NCBI GenBank assembly: GCA_026826555.1
Contig: JAKSZT010054011.1
Coordinates: 452,033-516,032 of the forward strand
DNA length: 64,000 nucleotides
Source: Tolypeutes matacus
Taxonomy: Eukaryota > Chordata > Mammalia > Cingulata > Chlamyphoridae
Direction of reading: 5' to 3'
Each line of letters starts with the position of its first letter. The first letter of the stretch is position 1. The notes beneath the pieces are model-generated. The model ran no database searches. It saw only the letters and a program-made list of their open reading frames with translations, and was not told the origin of the DNA. Positions 36,046 through 47,652 of the stretch are shown here, in pieces. A program made the translations under genes and the position numbers.

Positions 36046-36273
36046 GTACTCAAGAAAATTTCTTTCATATCACCAGCTAGATACAAACTTAAGGAATAGA
36101 AAGCTCAGGAACTAAATCCCAGAGTTAACATCTAGAATATTCAATGTATAGTGTGCCACAAAAGATTAGAAGACAAACAAAGGAACAGAAAATGATGGCC
36201 CATCCAAAGAAACTAGGTAGAAATTCAGAAGCCATTTATTAATAAGCCCAGATTTTGGACATGCTGGACAAAA

Positions 36274-36302
<29 letters not shown>

Positions 36303-36308
<6 letters not shown>

Positions 36309-37140
36309 TCTTCACTATGCTCAAGGAGATAAAGGAAAACACAAAGAAAGACGAAAGTATATTAGGAAAATGATGAGTGAACAATACAAAAATCTCAGTA
36401 AAGAGATAGAAATCTTAAAAAGGAAAAGCACAGAAATACTGGAGTTGAAGACCACAATAAATGAAATAAAAAGTTCCTTAGAGGATTTCAACAATAGATA
36501 GGAACTGGCAGAAGAAAAAATTAGTGAATTCAACTTCAAGACAAGACAAGTGAAATGATTCAGACTGAGGAGCAGAAAGAGTGAAGAATGAAAAATGTGG
36601 AGAGGCTAAGAGCCCTGTGAGACACCATCAAGCATATGAATATATGCATTATAGGAGTCCCAAAAGGAGAAGAAAGAAAGGAGCAGAAGGAATATTTAAA
36701 GAAATAATGACTGAAAAACTCCCCCAATTTAATGGAAGACATGAGTAGCCACATTCAAGTAGCCCAGTGAAACCCAAATAGGATAAACTCAAAGAGAACC
36801 ACACTTAGACACATAGTATTCAAACAATTGAATGCCAAGGACAAGGAGAGAGTTCTGAATGCTGCAAAACAAAAGCAACATGTTATGTACAAAGGTCCCA
36901 ATTAGATTCAGTGCCAATTTCTCATCAGAAACCATGGAGGCAAGAAGACACTGAAACAAAATATTTAAATTACCAACCAAGAATTTTATAGCTGATGAGA
37001 CTGTCTTTCAAAAATTAGGGAAAGATTAAAACATTCCAATATAAATAAAAGCCTAGAGAGTTCATCACCACTAGACCTGACCTACAAACAATGTGAAAGG
37101 GAGTACTTTAGATTGAAAGGAAAGGATATTAAAGAATAAA
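36303..37140 (+). pseudogene. L1 ORF1 remnant (older type)
   Basis: A-run at about 36,277-36,306 followed by coiled-coil-type charged sequence (36,310-36,500) and RNA-binding-domain wording (36,600-36,790), then the C-terminal domain to about 37,140. Many stops and shifts. Same older ORF1 type as the fragments at 55,603 and 63,146. Confidence 0.65.
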
Positions 37141-37699
37141 TAGAAGTAACATGAAGAAATAATGAGCTCTGGTAAAGGTAACCATCAGGGTAATTATATA
37201 TGTGTTCTTGTATTTTTTGGTATGGAACTCCAAATTTTGCTTCTTACAATGCAAATGCATAAAAATAATGGTAAACCTATGGTTTGGGATATACAGTGCA
37301 TGAAGATATAATTTGTAACAAGTACAACAAAAAGGTAGGGGGACAGAGGGGTATAGGAACAGTGGATAGGTATGCTATTGCAGTTAAATTGGTATCAAAT
37401 GTGATTTTAATAGATGTAGGAGGCTAAATTTTAGCCACATGATAACCACAAAGAAGATATATGAAACTAAAGTATAGAAAGAAATGGGAAGGGACTCAAT
37501 ATGGTACAATACAAAAATATAAATAAATATGAAAGTAGGCAATAATGGAAGAATTGAGGAACAAAAATGTATAAGACTTTCAAATACCAAAGAGAAAAAT
37601 TGCAGAAGAATTTCCTGCATTATCATTTATTATTAAATGTAAGTAGATTAAACTCTCTAGTTGAAAGGCAGAGATTGGGAAATTGGTTAAAAAAGCATG

Positions 37700-40600
37700 A
37701 CCCAAATAACTGCTGTTTATAAGAGACTCATGTTAAATTCAAAGTCACAAGTAGATTAAAGTGAAACGATGGAAAAAATATATACCATCGAAGTCATAAC
37801 CAAAAGATAGCTGGGGTAGCTGAAATCATATCAGATAAAATAGACTTTAAGTCTTTATCAAATGATCAAAGAAGTTCTCTATACACTGATAAAGGAGTTA
37901 ATTCAACAAGGACACGTAACAAATATAAATATATATGAACCTAACTGCTGAACACAAAAGTATTTACTATTGACAGATTTGAAGGGAGAAATATACAGTT
38001 CTATGTCAATAGTAGGAGATTTCAGTATAGCACTTTCAATAATACATACATAGAACATCTACACAAAAGATCAGTAAGGAAATAGAACACTTGAACAACA
38101 CTATAAACCAATTAGACCTAACAGATACATATATATAGAGCACTTCAGCAACATCAGCAGAATATACATTCTTTTCTAGTGCATGTGGGTCACTCTCCAG
38201 GATATACTGTTTGTTAAGTCAAAAAACAAGTCTCAATAAATTTAAAAATATTAAAATCATACAATGTATCTTCTCCTACCATGATGGAATGAAGCTAGAA
38301 ATTGATAACAGGGAGAAGTGGAAAATTAACAAACACATGGCCACTAAAAAACACACTCTTAAACAACCAAATCAGCCAAAGAAGAAATCAAAAGGGAAAT
38401 TAGGAAATATCTGGGTGAATGAAAATGAAATCAAAATATACCATTATAGATTCATATAATATTCCACATTAATAGAATAAAGGAAAAACACTCCATGATC
38501 AATTCAATTTCCACAGAAAAGACTTTTGACAAAACCCAACACCCCTTCTTAATAAAAACACTTAGAAAACTATGACTAGAATGAAACTTCTTCAACATGA
38601 TAAAGGGCATATATGAAAAACCCATTGCTTACATCATACTCAATGGTGGAAGACTGAAACCTTTCCCTTTAAGATCAGGAACAAGAGAAGAATGCCCACC
38701 ATCAGTATTGTTATTCAGTATTTTACTGTAAGTTCTAGCCAGAGCAATTAGGCTAGAAAGAAATAAAAGGCATCCAAAATGAAAGGAAGATGTAAAACTT
38801 CTTTCACTATTTACAGATGACATGATTGTATATATAGAAAATACTGAAAAATCCACAACAAAGACGTGAGAGCTAATAAACAGCCAGCAAAGTGGTGGTG
38901 TATAAGATCAAAATGCAAAAATGAGTACTTTGTATATACTAGGAATAAATGATATGAAGAGGATATCAAGAAAAAAATTCATTTACAAAATCAACTAAAA
39001 GAATCAAATATCTAGGACCAAATTTAACCAAGGTTGTAAAGGGCTTATACATGGAAAACTAAAATCATTGCTAAAAGAAGTCAAAGAAGACATTAAAAAA
39101 ATGGAAGGACTTTCCATGTTTATAGATTAGAAGTCTAAATATTAAGAGGTCAGTTCTATCCATAGTCATTTACAGATTCAGCACAATCCCGTTCAAAATT
39201 CCAACAGCCTCCTTTTCAGAAATGGAAAATAAAATCATCAAATTCATATGGAAGGGTAAAGGACCCTAAATAGCCAAAAACATCTTCAAAAAGAAGAACA
39301 AAGTAGGACGACACACTTATCAATTTAAAAACTCATTACAAAGTTACAATAATCAAAACAGCATGGTACAGGCACAAGGATATATGGAAGAGTGGACTCA
39401 AACTGAGAGTTCAGAAATAAACTGTCACATCTTTATCAACTGATTTTTTTTTTTTACTTTAGGTTTTTACATAAACAATAAGTGTATAGTAAAAGTTGTG
39501 AACTTACAAAATAAACATGCATCAGCCCTTCACCAACACCTTGTATTGTTGTGAAACATTTATTACAAACTATGCAAGAGTGTCATCAAAATATTTCTAC
39601 TAGCTATAGTCCATATCTTACATTTGGGTATTTTTCCCCAAACCATCCTAATATTTTTAAAATATATTTTTATTATGGAGGTTGTGAACTTACAAAATAA
39701 TTATGCACATGTGTAGAATTCCCATACAACACCCCTTCACCAACACACCACACCATGGTGGAATATTTGTTACAGATTATGAGAAAATATCATCAGACTG
39801 TTACCACCAACCATGGCCCATAGTGTACATTTGGGACACTTTTTCCATACTCCCCATTATCAACAAAGTACAGTTTTGTAATTGATGCAAGAATATTACA
39901 GTATTGCTGTTAACCATAGTCCATAGGCCACACCAATAGTATTTTTCCCATGCTTCTCCATATTCCCACCACCCTATAATACTGTTGTGCATCTACTCTA
40001 GCTCATAGAAGGACACTCGTGCATCTGTACCATGAATCACAATTCTTATCCACCTCTGGGTTCACTGTGTTATTCAGTCCCTAGATTATACTCTAGCTTT
40101 CTTTCAATTGACATATATATCCCTAGACTACCCTTTTCAGCCACAATCCCATTTATAAACCAGCTGCTCTTAACTATAATGTGTTACCATCAACTCTATC
40201 CATTTCCACAGTTTTACAGTCAAGTTAATTAAAGCTTCTACATACATTAAGTATCAGTAATCCTTCTCAGCCCTCCTCTTTTCTCCTAATAACCTATTCT
40301 CTAGGTTGGTCAATTGATTTTTGACAAGGTTGCCAAGTACATACAATGGGGAAAGAATAGACTCTAACAAATGGTGCTGGGGAAATTGGATGTCCATAAA
40401 CAAAAGAATGAAGTTGGACCCCTACCTCATAGCATATACAAAATTAACTCAAAATGGATCAAAGACCTAAGTGGAAGAACCAAAACTATAAAAGTCCTAG
40501 AAGAAAAATAGGGATGCATCTTCAGGATCTTGTTTTAGGCAATGGTTTCTTAGACTTTACACCAAAAGTACAGGTAACAAAATAAAAACTAGATAATTGG

Positions 40601-40990
40601 GACTTCATTAAAATGAAAAAATTTTGTGCATCAGAGGACTTCATCATGAAAGCAAAAAGACAACCTAAAGGATGGGGGAAAATATTTGGAAATCACATAT
40701 TTTTTAAGGGTTTAGTATCAAGAATATATAAAGAAATTCTGCAATTCAACAACAGAAAGCAAACAACCTAATAAAAGTATGTGCAAAAGACATGAATAGA
40801 ATTCCTACAAAGAAGATATAAAAATGGCCAAAAAGCACATGAAATCCACAAAGAGATACCATTTCACACCCATTAGAATGGCTATTATTAAAGAAATGGA
40901 AAATAACGTGTGGGAAAGAATGTGGAGAAAAGGGAACACTTGTTCATTGTTGGTTGGAATGTTAAAAAAAATATTTCATAGCAGGCAGTG
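37700..40990 (+). pseudogene. L1 ORF2 remnant (older type)
   Basis: Endonuclease part (frame 38,211-38,459 with the SYHDGMKLEID region), RT fingers and palm (38,629-38,860, reading SGTREECPPS-type decayed wording), and the C-terminal part resuming at 40,323 after the inverted L1 tail. Broken throughout. Confidence 0.7.
39449..40309 (-). mobile_element. Inverted L1 3'-UTR insertion with internal tandem repeat
   Basis: T-run then L1 3'-UTR wording in reverse, between TCAACTGATTTTT (39,436-39,448) and TCAATTGATTTTT (40,310-40,322), a 13-bp duplication with one mismatch. Two related copies sit in tandem inside it (about 39,495-39,650 and 39,680-39,860), both starting with 'gttgtgaacttacaaaataa'. 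It interrupts the older L1 ORF2. Confidence 0.8.
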
Positions 40991-41450
40991 TGGAGAATAG
41001 TTTGGTGGAATAAGAATAAGCAAATCCATAGAGTCACAAAGTAGAATAGAGTTTATAAGGGGCCAGATATGGGTATAGGGAATTGAGAATTAATGGTTAA
41101 TTGGTAAAGAGTTTTTATTTAAGCTGATGGAAAAGTTTTGGTAATGAACTATGGTGATGGTAGCACAACATTGTGAATGTAACTAGCACCACTGAATTGT
41201 ATATTTGAATGTGGTTAAAAGGGGGAAATTTTAGGTTTACATATTTTAGAAGAATAAACATAAAAAAATACGTAGTAAAAAAAAAAAATACATAGTATAC
41301 CATGGAACATAATAATAAAATTATGCAAATTTTCTTTAATGAATTATAAAAATGTACCACACTAATGCAAGTGTTAATATTAGGGTGCTATATGAGACCT
41401 CAGTATTTTATATATGTTTTTTCTATAAGCTTACACCTTCCCTAATAAAA

Positions 41451-42226
41451 AGAAAACCACAAAAACAAAACAAAACACAAACCTGCTCAATTCTAGACAA
41501 AGTGTGAAGACAGTGGACCTTCAGGGATAACTGCTGAGATATGTGTTTGTAGTAGCAGAGTCAGGATATAAAAAAATTTATTCTGATTGCTAAAATACAA
41601 AGTCCATTTCTTCACAACTTTACCAAATTCCTTATGTGAAAATTGACATTAATCTGGAAAAGAGTGGGACCCTGGCAATTAGAGTAGAGCAATCTTGGAG
41701 CCATATAAGGATACACACTGCAAATATTTCTGAAACACCCCCCACTTTGTTGAAAGACAAAAGAGACTGTTCCTTCCTTGAAGGAGGAATTTAATGATTT
41801 CTGAAATGTCAGTCCATTTTACAGAACCCCATCTCCCAATACCTGAGGTGAAAAATGATAATTCACAGAAGGAATGTAGTTTTCTTTATATTGTCTATTT
41901 AATACCTGCTTTTTGAACTTTGTATTATTCTAAACTATTCAGTTACTTGGCAATATTTTTTGGGTCATGAAATGAAGCCTGTGTGATTAAGAAAAATTTT
42001 TTTGATTGCAAGTAGTAGATGATGTTTGTAACCAATTCCCCGTGACTGCTTCAATGTAATAAAAAATCACTTATTTTAGAAATGTGTGTAAAGTCACATA
42101 CATTTGAAGAATATACCATAAAATTTTATATTTCTTCCAAAAATATCCATCTTCTTTCTTTGTATCTATATTTCTCTGTTCTATTTTAAAAAGCCTTTCC
42201 TACCCTGGAATCATGAAGACAGCCTG
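41451..42226. other. No gene or clear repeat seen
   Basis: Ordinary AT-rich sequence. No gene is supported; 41,481-41,900 shows no repeat that I recognise. Confidence 0.3.
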
Positions 42227-42233
42227 CTATATC

Positions 42234-42714
42234 TTTTTTTTTTTTTTTAAAGATTTATTTATTTACTTTATCCATTTTAAACCCCAGTTCCCCATTTTGC
42301 TGTTTTGTGTCCATTCACTGGTCAATTCTCTGTGTCTATTTCCTGCCATTTCCTCCTTCTCCTCCTCCAGTCTTCACCAGGATTCGATCCTGGAGACCTC
42401 CGATGTAGGAGAGAGGTATTCTGCTACCTGCGCCACCTCGGTTCCTGGTTTTTCAGAGCTTTCTGAGCATCTTGTCTTGTCTTGTCTCTGAGCATCTTGT
42501 CTTGTCTCTCCCCTGCGTCTCTCTCTGCTGTTACGTCATCATCTTGCTGCATGGCTCCCGGGACCTGGCGGCTCACCAGCACACAGAGCCTGGCAGCCCA
42601 TGCGCCTTCTATATATATATATATTTATTTATTTTACTGGGAGGTCCGGGAATCGAATCCAGGTCCCTCCATATGGCAGACAGACGCCCAACCATTTGAG
42701 CCACATCCGCCCCC
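42234..42714 (-). mobile_element. Composite dimeric tRNA SINE (DAS type), 481 bp
   Basis: On the minus strand: head 1 (42,714-42,650) with A box 'gtggctcaaatggttggg' and B box 'gattcgattcc'; a short AAATA linker; a GC-rich non-tRNA middle (42,610-42,490) with a 20-base internal repeat (TGAGCATCTTGTCTTGTCTC type, two copies at about 42,463-42,505); then head 2 (42,445-42,380) with its own B box and a long T-rich tail. A 7-bp duplication CTATATC (42,227-42,233 and 42,715-42,721) flanks the unit. The composite architecture is unusual. Confidence 0.8.
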
Positions 42715-42909
42715 CTATATCATTTTCAGAAATTAATTTTTTAATCTTTATATTTAGGTTTCAATTGACTTCCAAATAATTTTTTTGTGTATAATATGAA
42801 GTAAGTTTCCAGTTTTGTCAAGAGTTCAAATAACCAAGTAATTGTCTATGTATATTACTTCAACATATTAAATTTAATATGTGGCTTAAAATAAAATATA
42901 TAGGACTGT

Positions 42910-43376
42910 TGTGTTAGTTTAGCTATATGCACCCCAGGAAAACATATTGCTAAGCCTAATCCATTCCTGTCTGTGTGAACCTGTCAAAAATAGGACCTTT
43001 TGATAAGGTTATTTCAGTTAAGGTATGGCCTGCTTCAATTAGGGTTGGTATAATTCCTATTACTGGAGTCTTTTATAAGCAGAATGAAGTCCAGATGTAG
43101 GGAGAGAAAGCCACAGGAAGCAAAGAGCTGAAATTCAGTGGAACCTGGAAGAGAAAGGAGAGGTCAAGAGATGCCACCATGTGCCTTGCCATGTGACATC
43201 TAAGGATTAAGGATTACCAGCAGGCAGCTCCAGAATGCTACAGTCTTTGGGAAGAAAGTAACACTTTGATAATGCCTTGATTTGGACTTTTTCCCTGCCT
43301 ATGTGCAAATAAATTCCCATTGTTTAATCCAACCCATTTCATGGTATTTGCTTGAGTAGTCCAGGAAACTAAAGCA
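42910..43376 (+). repeat. 5' LTR of the MaLR provirus
   Basis: 467 bp, from TGTGTTAG to CTAAAGCA. Clearly homologous to the 472-bp 3' LTR. It contains AAATAAATTCCC near 43,307 as the polyadenylation region. The LTRs differ at many positions, so insertion is not recent. Confidence 0.85.
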
Positions 43377-43400
43377 GATTTTGGTACCAGGAGAGTGGGG
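43377..43400 (+). promoter_or_regulatory. Primer-binding-site-like sequence
   Basis: Directly after the LTR, TTTGGTACCAGGAGAGTGG (about 43,380) has the TGGTACCAGGAG form expected for the tRNA primer site of ERV-L/MaLR elements, which usually use tRNA-Leu. The exact tRNA cannot be set by eye. Confidence 0.5.
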
Positions 43401-43771
43401 TGTTGCTGCAATAAAATACCAAAAATGTGGAAACGGCTTTGGAATTGGGTAATGAGTAGAGGCTGGAAGAATTCTGAGGTGCTTGATAGAAAAAGCCTAG
43501 ATTGCTTTGAAGAGACTATTGATAGAAATATGGATGCTTAAGTTACTTCTGATGAGGTTGTAGGAGGAAATAAATGTGTTGTTGGAAACTGGAGGAAAGG
43601 TGATCCTTGTTTTAAAGTGGCAGGGATCTTGGTAAAATTGAGTTCTGCTATCAGATGGAAGGCAGAAATTAAAAGCAATGAACTTGGATATTTAGCTGAG
43701 GAGGTTAGGTTTCCAATCTAAATGTGGAAAGTGCAGCCTGGTTTCTCCTTGTAACTTATAGTAAAATGTGA

Positions 43772-44515
43772 GTGGAAAAGGATAAATTGATACCTGAACT
43801 CCTGGGCACAAAGAAACCAGAAATTGATGGTTTGGAAAATTCTGAGCTTCCAGAAAGTAAGCCCCCAGAGAATAGTGCTCCATGTGTGGGTTTAACAGAA
43901 TATGGGACCAGTCAGCAATTTCCATGCAAGTCAGGAATGGTAGTACAGTTATCCAGGAAGGGTCTGTGGAAAGTCCTACTGTCTGATTGTGTGGACCCCT
44001 ATAAACTACATGCAAAACCAAGCTTTTTGCCAAATTTCTATGAGCTGAGTCACTGCCAGACTGGACTGAAGGGACAAATTGAAGGAAGAATGACTTCAAA
44101 GGCAGAACCATGGAAGCCGAGGTCTAGACCAAAGACATCTCCTTGGGCCAAGAGAGTGGGCCCAACCATCTGTGTTGAAAGGTTAAGTCCATCCCTGCTC
44201 TTGGAGAAGGTGGGCCTTCCATCCCATTGTTTAGGAAGAGTGCTGCCATCCCAATGCTTAGAGAGAATAGAGCCTTCACCCTTGTTTTCTGGGAGAGCAC
44301 AGCAGCTGCACAAGAACTTGGAAGGGGTGGAACTGCTGCTCCATCAAGCGCAGAGGACAAAACATCAATCTATAGATGACTCTCAGACTTTGAAATCTGA
44401 TGGAGTTTGCCCTGCTGGGTTTCAGAATTGTTTGGGACTTGTGGCTCCTGTTTTCCTTCCAATTTCTCCCTGTTGGAATGGAAATGTTTATCCTATGCCT
44501 ATTGGAAGCAGATAA
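43772..44515 (+). CDS. 247-codon open frame in the MaLR internal region
   Basis: An uninterrupted frame inside a class of elements that is normally non-coding. No retroviral Gag, protease or Pol motif is evident to me. The predicted protein is proline- and cysteine-rich in its middle, basic, and lacks a signal peptide or membrane segment. It starts about 395 bases after the 5' LTR. It may be a decayed gag-type frame of MaLR ancestors, or chance in GC-balanced DNA. It is not a host gene by any evidence here. Confidence 0.35.
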   Translation: MEKDKLIPELLGTKKPEIDGLENSELPESKPPENSAPCVGLTEYGTSQQFPCKSGMVVQLSRKGLWKVLLSDCVDPYKLHAKPSFLPNFYELSHCQTGLKGQIEGRMTSKAEPWKPRSRPKTSPWAKRVGPTICVERLSPSLLLEKVGLPSHCLGRVLPSQCLERIEPSPLFSGRAQQLHKNLEGVELLLHQAQRTKHQSIDDSQTLKSDGVCPAGFQNCLGLVAPVFLPISPCWNGNVYPMPIGSR

Positions 44516-44713
44516 CATGTTTTCTAGGTCTCATAGATCTATAGACAGTGGGGAATTGTGGCCTGGGACAGACCACACCCATACTTGATTTTGATGAGAC
44601 TTTGTACTAAGCATTGTTTATGAAAGGACTTAGGGTTTTTGTGAATTGTGGTGGAATGAATATATTTTGCATATAGAAAGAATATGTCTTTTGAGGGGCC
44701 AGAGAGTACAGCA

Positions 44714-45185
44714 TGGTGGTTTGAAGCTGTATGTACCCAGAAAAACATTTTCTCAAAACAAATCCATTCTTGTGGGTGTGAACCCATTGTAAGTAGGACT
44801 TTTTGATGAGGTTACTTCAGTTGGGGTGTGGCCCACCTCAGTCAGACTGGGTCTAACTCCTATTACTGGAGTCCTTTAAAATTGGAATGAAATTCATATA
44901 TAGGGAGAGAAATCCATAGAAACAAGCTGAAATTCAACAGAACCTGGAAGAGAAGGGAGAGACCAAGAAAGGCTGTCATGGGCCTTGCCATGTGTCAGTC
45001 TAAGGACTTTGGATCCCTGGAAGCCAGCCCAGAATGCCACAGTCTTTGGAAAGAAAGCATCACCTTCATGATACCTTGACTTGGCCATTTTCTCAGCCTC
45101 ATCTGTGAGGCTGAGAAATAAATACCCATAGTTTAGCCTGACCCATTTCATGGTATTTGCTTGAGCAACCTAGGAAACTAAAACA
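44714..45185 (+). repeat. 3' LTR of the MaLR provirus
   Basis: 472 bp from TGGTGGTTTG to AAAACA. Preceded by a purine-rich stretch (GAGGGGCCAGAGAG near 44,694) that could be the polypurine tract. Confidence 0.85.
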
Positions 45186-45190
45186 ACTGT

Positions 45191-45410
45191 GCAAAAAAGT
45201 GAACCCTAATGTAAATTACGGACTTTAGTTAGTTGTAGAATTATAATAATATTGTTTCATCTATTGTGTCAAATATACCATACTAATGCAAATTGTTCGC
45301 AATAGGGAAAACTGAGCATGTGAGGGGGTACATCTGAACTCTGTATTTTTGGTGTGATTTTTATGTAAACTGACAACTTCTTTAATAAAAAATAAATTTA
45401 AAAAGTATAG
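45191..45410 (+). mobile_element. L1 3' end hosting the MaLR
   Basis: Sense L1 3'-UTR wording: 'gtgaaccctaatgtaaatta' at 45,200, 'ataccatactaatgcaaatt' at 45,276, then 'ctttaataaaaaataaattt' at 45,380. The part left of the provirus (about 42,880-42,909) is very short, so the L1 is strongly 5' truncated. Confidence 0.75.
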
Positions 45411-45840
45411 CATTGGTAGTAATATATTAAAAATTTTTATATTATTTGATAAAAGTACTTTAAATCAACCCCACTTTGTTCTCTTTATGACACAAAGCTC
45501 AGGGTAGATGTTGATCATCCAAGCCGCCAACTGTTATAAGATTTTATCTAAAAGTAAATGATTTTGCAGGGAATAGAATTCACTAAATTATAGCTCTCTA
45601 CTGAGAATTCTAACCCATATTCTGAAAGGTCATGCAATCCTGACTTTGCATAATTAGTTGAGGACCACAAAAATTAGTAAATTGGCACATTTTAAGACAT
45701 GAGTTTATAAGCTGAGAAAGATATGTAGTGTTAATAATTAGACAGTGAATTAATAAGTCCATGCTACAATCTCCTGTCTTTGAGAAATATGCTGAGAACA
45801 ATAGAAAAATCACAGAAGTTTTCTGAAGATGTATGTCATA
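45411..45840. other. No gene or clear repeat seen
   Basis: About 430 bases of AT-rich sequence. No gene supported. Confidence 0.3.
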
Positions 45841-45845
45841 GAGGC

Positions 45846-46466
45846 TGTATTAGACAGCCAAAAGGGGTGCTGATGCAAAGTACTAGAGAGCTGCTGGCTT
45901 TTATAAAGGGTGTTTATTTGGGTAGATGCTTACAGTCACAAGGCTCTACAGAGTCCAACTCAAGGTACCATAAGAGGTACTTTCTCACCCAAAGTCTATT
46001 GCCACGTGTTGATGGTAGGCAACATCAGCGAGGGTTCAGCCTTCCTCTTCCATTTAAGGTTCCATGGTCCCAGCTTCTTCTTATCTCAGCTGTAGGCTGG
46101 CATAAGGCTCCTCTCTCTCCCCAAGGCTTGTTTCTTTCCAGGCTCAGCTGTTCTGTTCTCTTCACAAGGTTAGCTGTAAACTATCAGGCTCATCTCTCTT
46201 CCCAGGCCACAAGATTCTCGGTGTATCTTCTCTGTGAATCTCCTACTCTGTGTGAGGGTCTGTTTTATCAGACCAAGGGGGCTGGAACTCAATGCTGAGT
46301 TGCACTCTAATGATGTGGTTGAATCAAAGCCCTAATCTTAACATAATTTAATCAGACATCTAGCTGAATCTAATATAATCAAAAGGTTATCACACCCAGA
46401 AAAACAGACCAGTTTACAAACATAATCTCTCTTTTTGGAATTCATAAATAATCTCAAACTGCCACA
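45846..46466 (-). mobile_element. Solo LTR, MaLR-like (family 1)
   Basis: 621 bp with TG...CA ends and a perfect 5-bp target-site duplication GAGGC (45,841-45,845 and 46,467-46,471). It is longer than the copies at 6048 and 11791. The 172-codon frame at 45,780-46,298 lies mostly inside the LTR and is not a gene. Confidence 0.85.
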
Positions 46467-46471
46467 GAGGC

Positions 46472-47287
46472 TTGGTCATTTTCTTTCTTTCTCTTTTAAA
46501 TTGCTAGTTACTTATGAGATCAGGACTAGGGTAAGGAAAGTGAGGCATTCACCAGGGACACAAAATTTAAGGTGGTTCCCTAAAACTCAGGAATAGAGAT
46601 AAATAATATTATTTAAAAATAAAAATTAGTATAAAAAATCCATGATGAACAAAATATCAACATTTTAAATAAAGTCAGAATCAGCCCTGGATGACTGACC
46701 CACTCATCTCACCCTAATCCTGGACCCTCTATACTTATCTGAATACTTAGCTGCATTCTCCCTAAACTGTAAGTGACATTAGTAAGAAACTGTCTCTGCT
46801 CTTTTTGCTGTAGTATCTCCAGGGACTAGCTCAATGCCTGGCACATAGGATATGCTTAGTACATATCTTTCCTCCATGAATAAATGAAAGAATAGGGTTC
46901 AGTGGAAGTAGGACTGGGATATGAGTCTAGGGACAGACAAGCCGTGCTACCTACACACTGAGTGGCCTTAAATACATCATTTCTATGTAGACCTTATCTT
47001 TGAAAGGAGGACATTGAACAATATAAGCCCCATTGTTCTTTACAGTCTTCAAATTCTAAGATTCTTCATTTGTATTTGGACAGGCAATCATCATGGGGAT
47101 TTTACCCATCCAACTCTCCAACAAAAATCAATCATATACCACCAAAGTGCCTAACAGTGGGCTAAATGCTGGAGAAAGGAAGATCAGAAGGAAACATCCC
47201 TGCCTCCAAGGAGCTTCAAGGAGCTCACAGGGCAGCAGAAAGGTGGACGTGTGAGCATCCATGGGGAAAGGTGAGGAGAGTTGCTCT
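46472..47287. other. No gene; L2- and MIR-age remnants
   Basis: 46,790-46,890 has the L2 3'-end style 'atgcctggcacatagg' and 'catgaataaatgaaag'. 46,930-47,060 shows weak MIR wording. 47,060-47,270 has the old repeat wording seen near 7.6 and 15.9 kb. Confidence 0.45.
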
Positions 47288-47470
47288 GTACTTACCTGGC
47301 AGGGGAGATACCATGATCATGAAGGTGGTTTTCCCAGGGTGAGGCTTATCCATTGTACTCGGGATGTGCTGACCCCTGCGGTTTCCCCAAATGTGGGAAA
47401 CTTGACTGCATAATTTGTGGTAGTGGGGGACTGCATTTGCGCTCTCCCGTTAAAGAAAAAAAAAAAAAAA
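47288..47470 (+). pseudogene. RNU1 pseudogene: U1 snRNA retropseudogene
   Basis: 47,288-47,450 matches U1 from its 5' end to near its 3' end. The 5'-splice-site-pairing ACTTACCTG (47,290-47,298) and the Sm site AATTTGTGG (47,412-47,420) are intact. Several differences from canonical U1 are CpG-to-TpG or CpA type (for example at stem positions near 47,320, 47,340 and 47,435), the mark of a decaying methylated copy. An A-run at 47,452-47,470 replaces the 3' box expected in a true U1 gene, so it arose by retroposition. Flanks GAGTTGCTCT and GAATTGTTCC are a possible eroded TSD. Confidence 0.9.
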
Positions 47471-47652
47471 GAATTGTTCCGATAGAGGACAGGGGGAACA
47501 TTAGAAAAAAAATGCACAAGTCTCCCAGGGGCAGTCCTAGTTTACACAGAAGATCTGAGCAGAGCGAGAAGGATGAGGAGGAGCTGTCACCCAGAGAAGA
47601 AGGAATGGGTGCTCTCCAGCTTAGGGAAGAATATGTGTGTGGCTGGCAGTGT

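Larger units (their letters stand above)
33836..41450 (+). mobile_element. Old full-length L1, interrupted by LTRs and an inverted L1 tail
   Basis: Starts near a CAAGATGGTAGC sequence at about 33,848 (L1 5'-end type), with 5' UTR sequence to about 34,530, ORF1 from about 36,300, ORF2 from about 37,700 to 40,990, and a 3' UTR ending in A-rich sequence near 41,450. Interruptions: LTR sequence at 34,841-36,045 and an inverted L1 3' UTR at 39,449-40,309. The uninterrupted parts join in the correct L1 order. 34,540-34,840 is not clearly L1. All frames are broken; it predates the family 2 LTRs and the inverted tail. Confidence 0.75.
42910..45185 (+). mobile_element. Complete MaLR provirus (LTR-internal-LTR)
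   Basis: A 2.28-kb element with both LTRs and a perfect 5-bp target-site duplication ACTGT (42,905-42,909 and 45,186-45,190). It sits in an L1 3' UTR that resumes at 45,191. MaLR elements are non-autonomous ERV-L relatives and move with proteins supplied in trans. The internal part shows the usual 'ctttggaattgggtaat' wording near 43,438. This is the reference copy for family 2 LTRs at 21,034, 34,841 and 54,255. Confidence 0.9.

Noticed and set aside
45780..46298. 172-codon frame as a gene
   Set aside because: It lies mostly inside a solo LTR with a clear GAGGC duplication.
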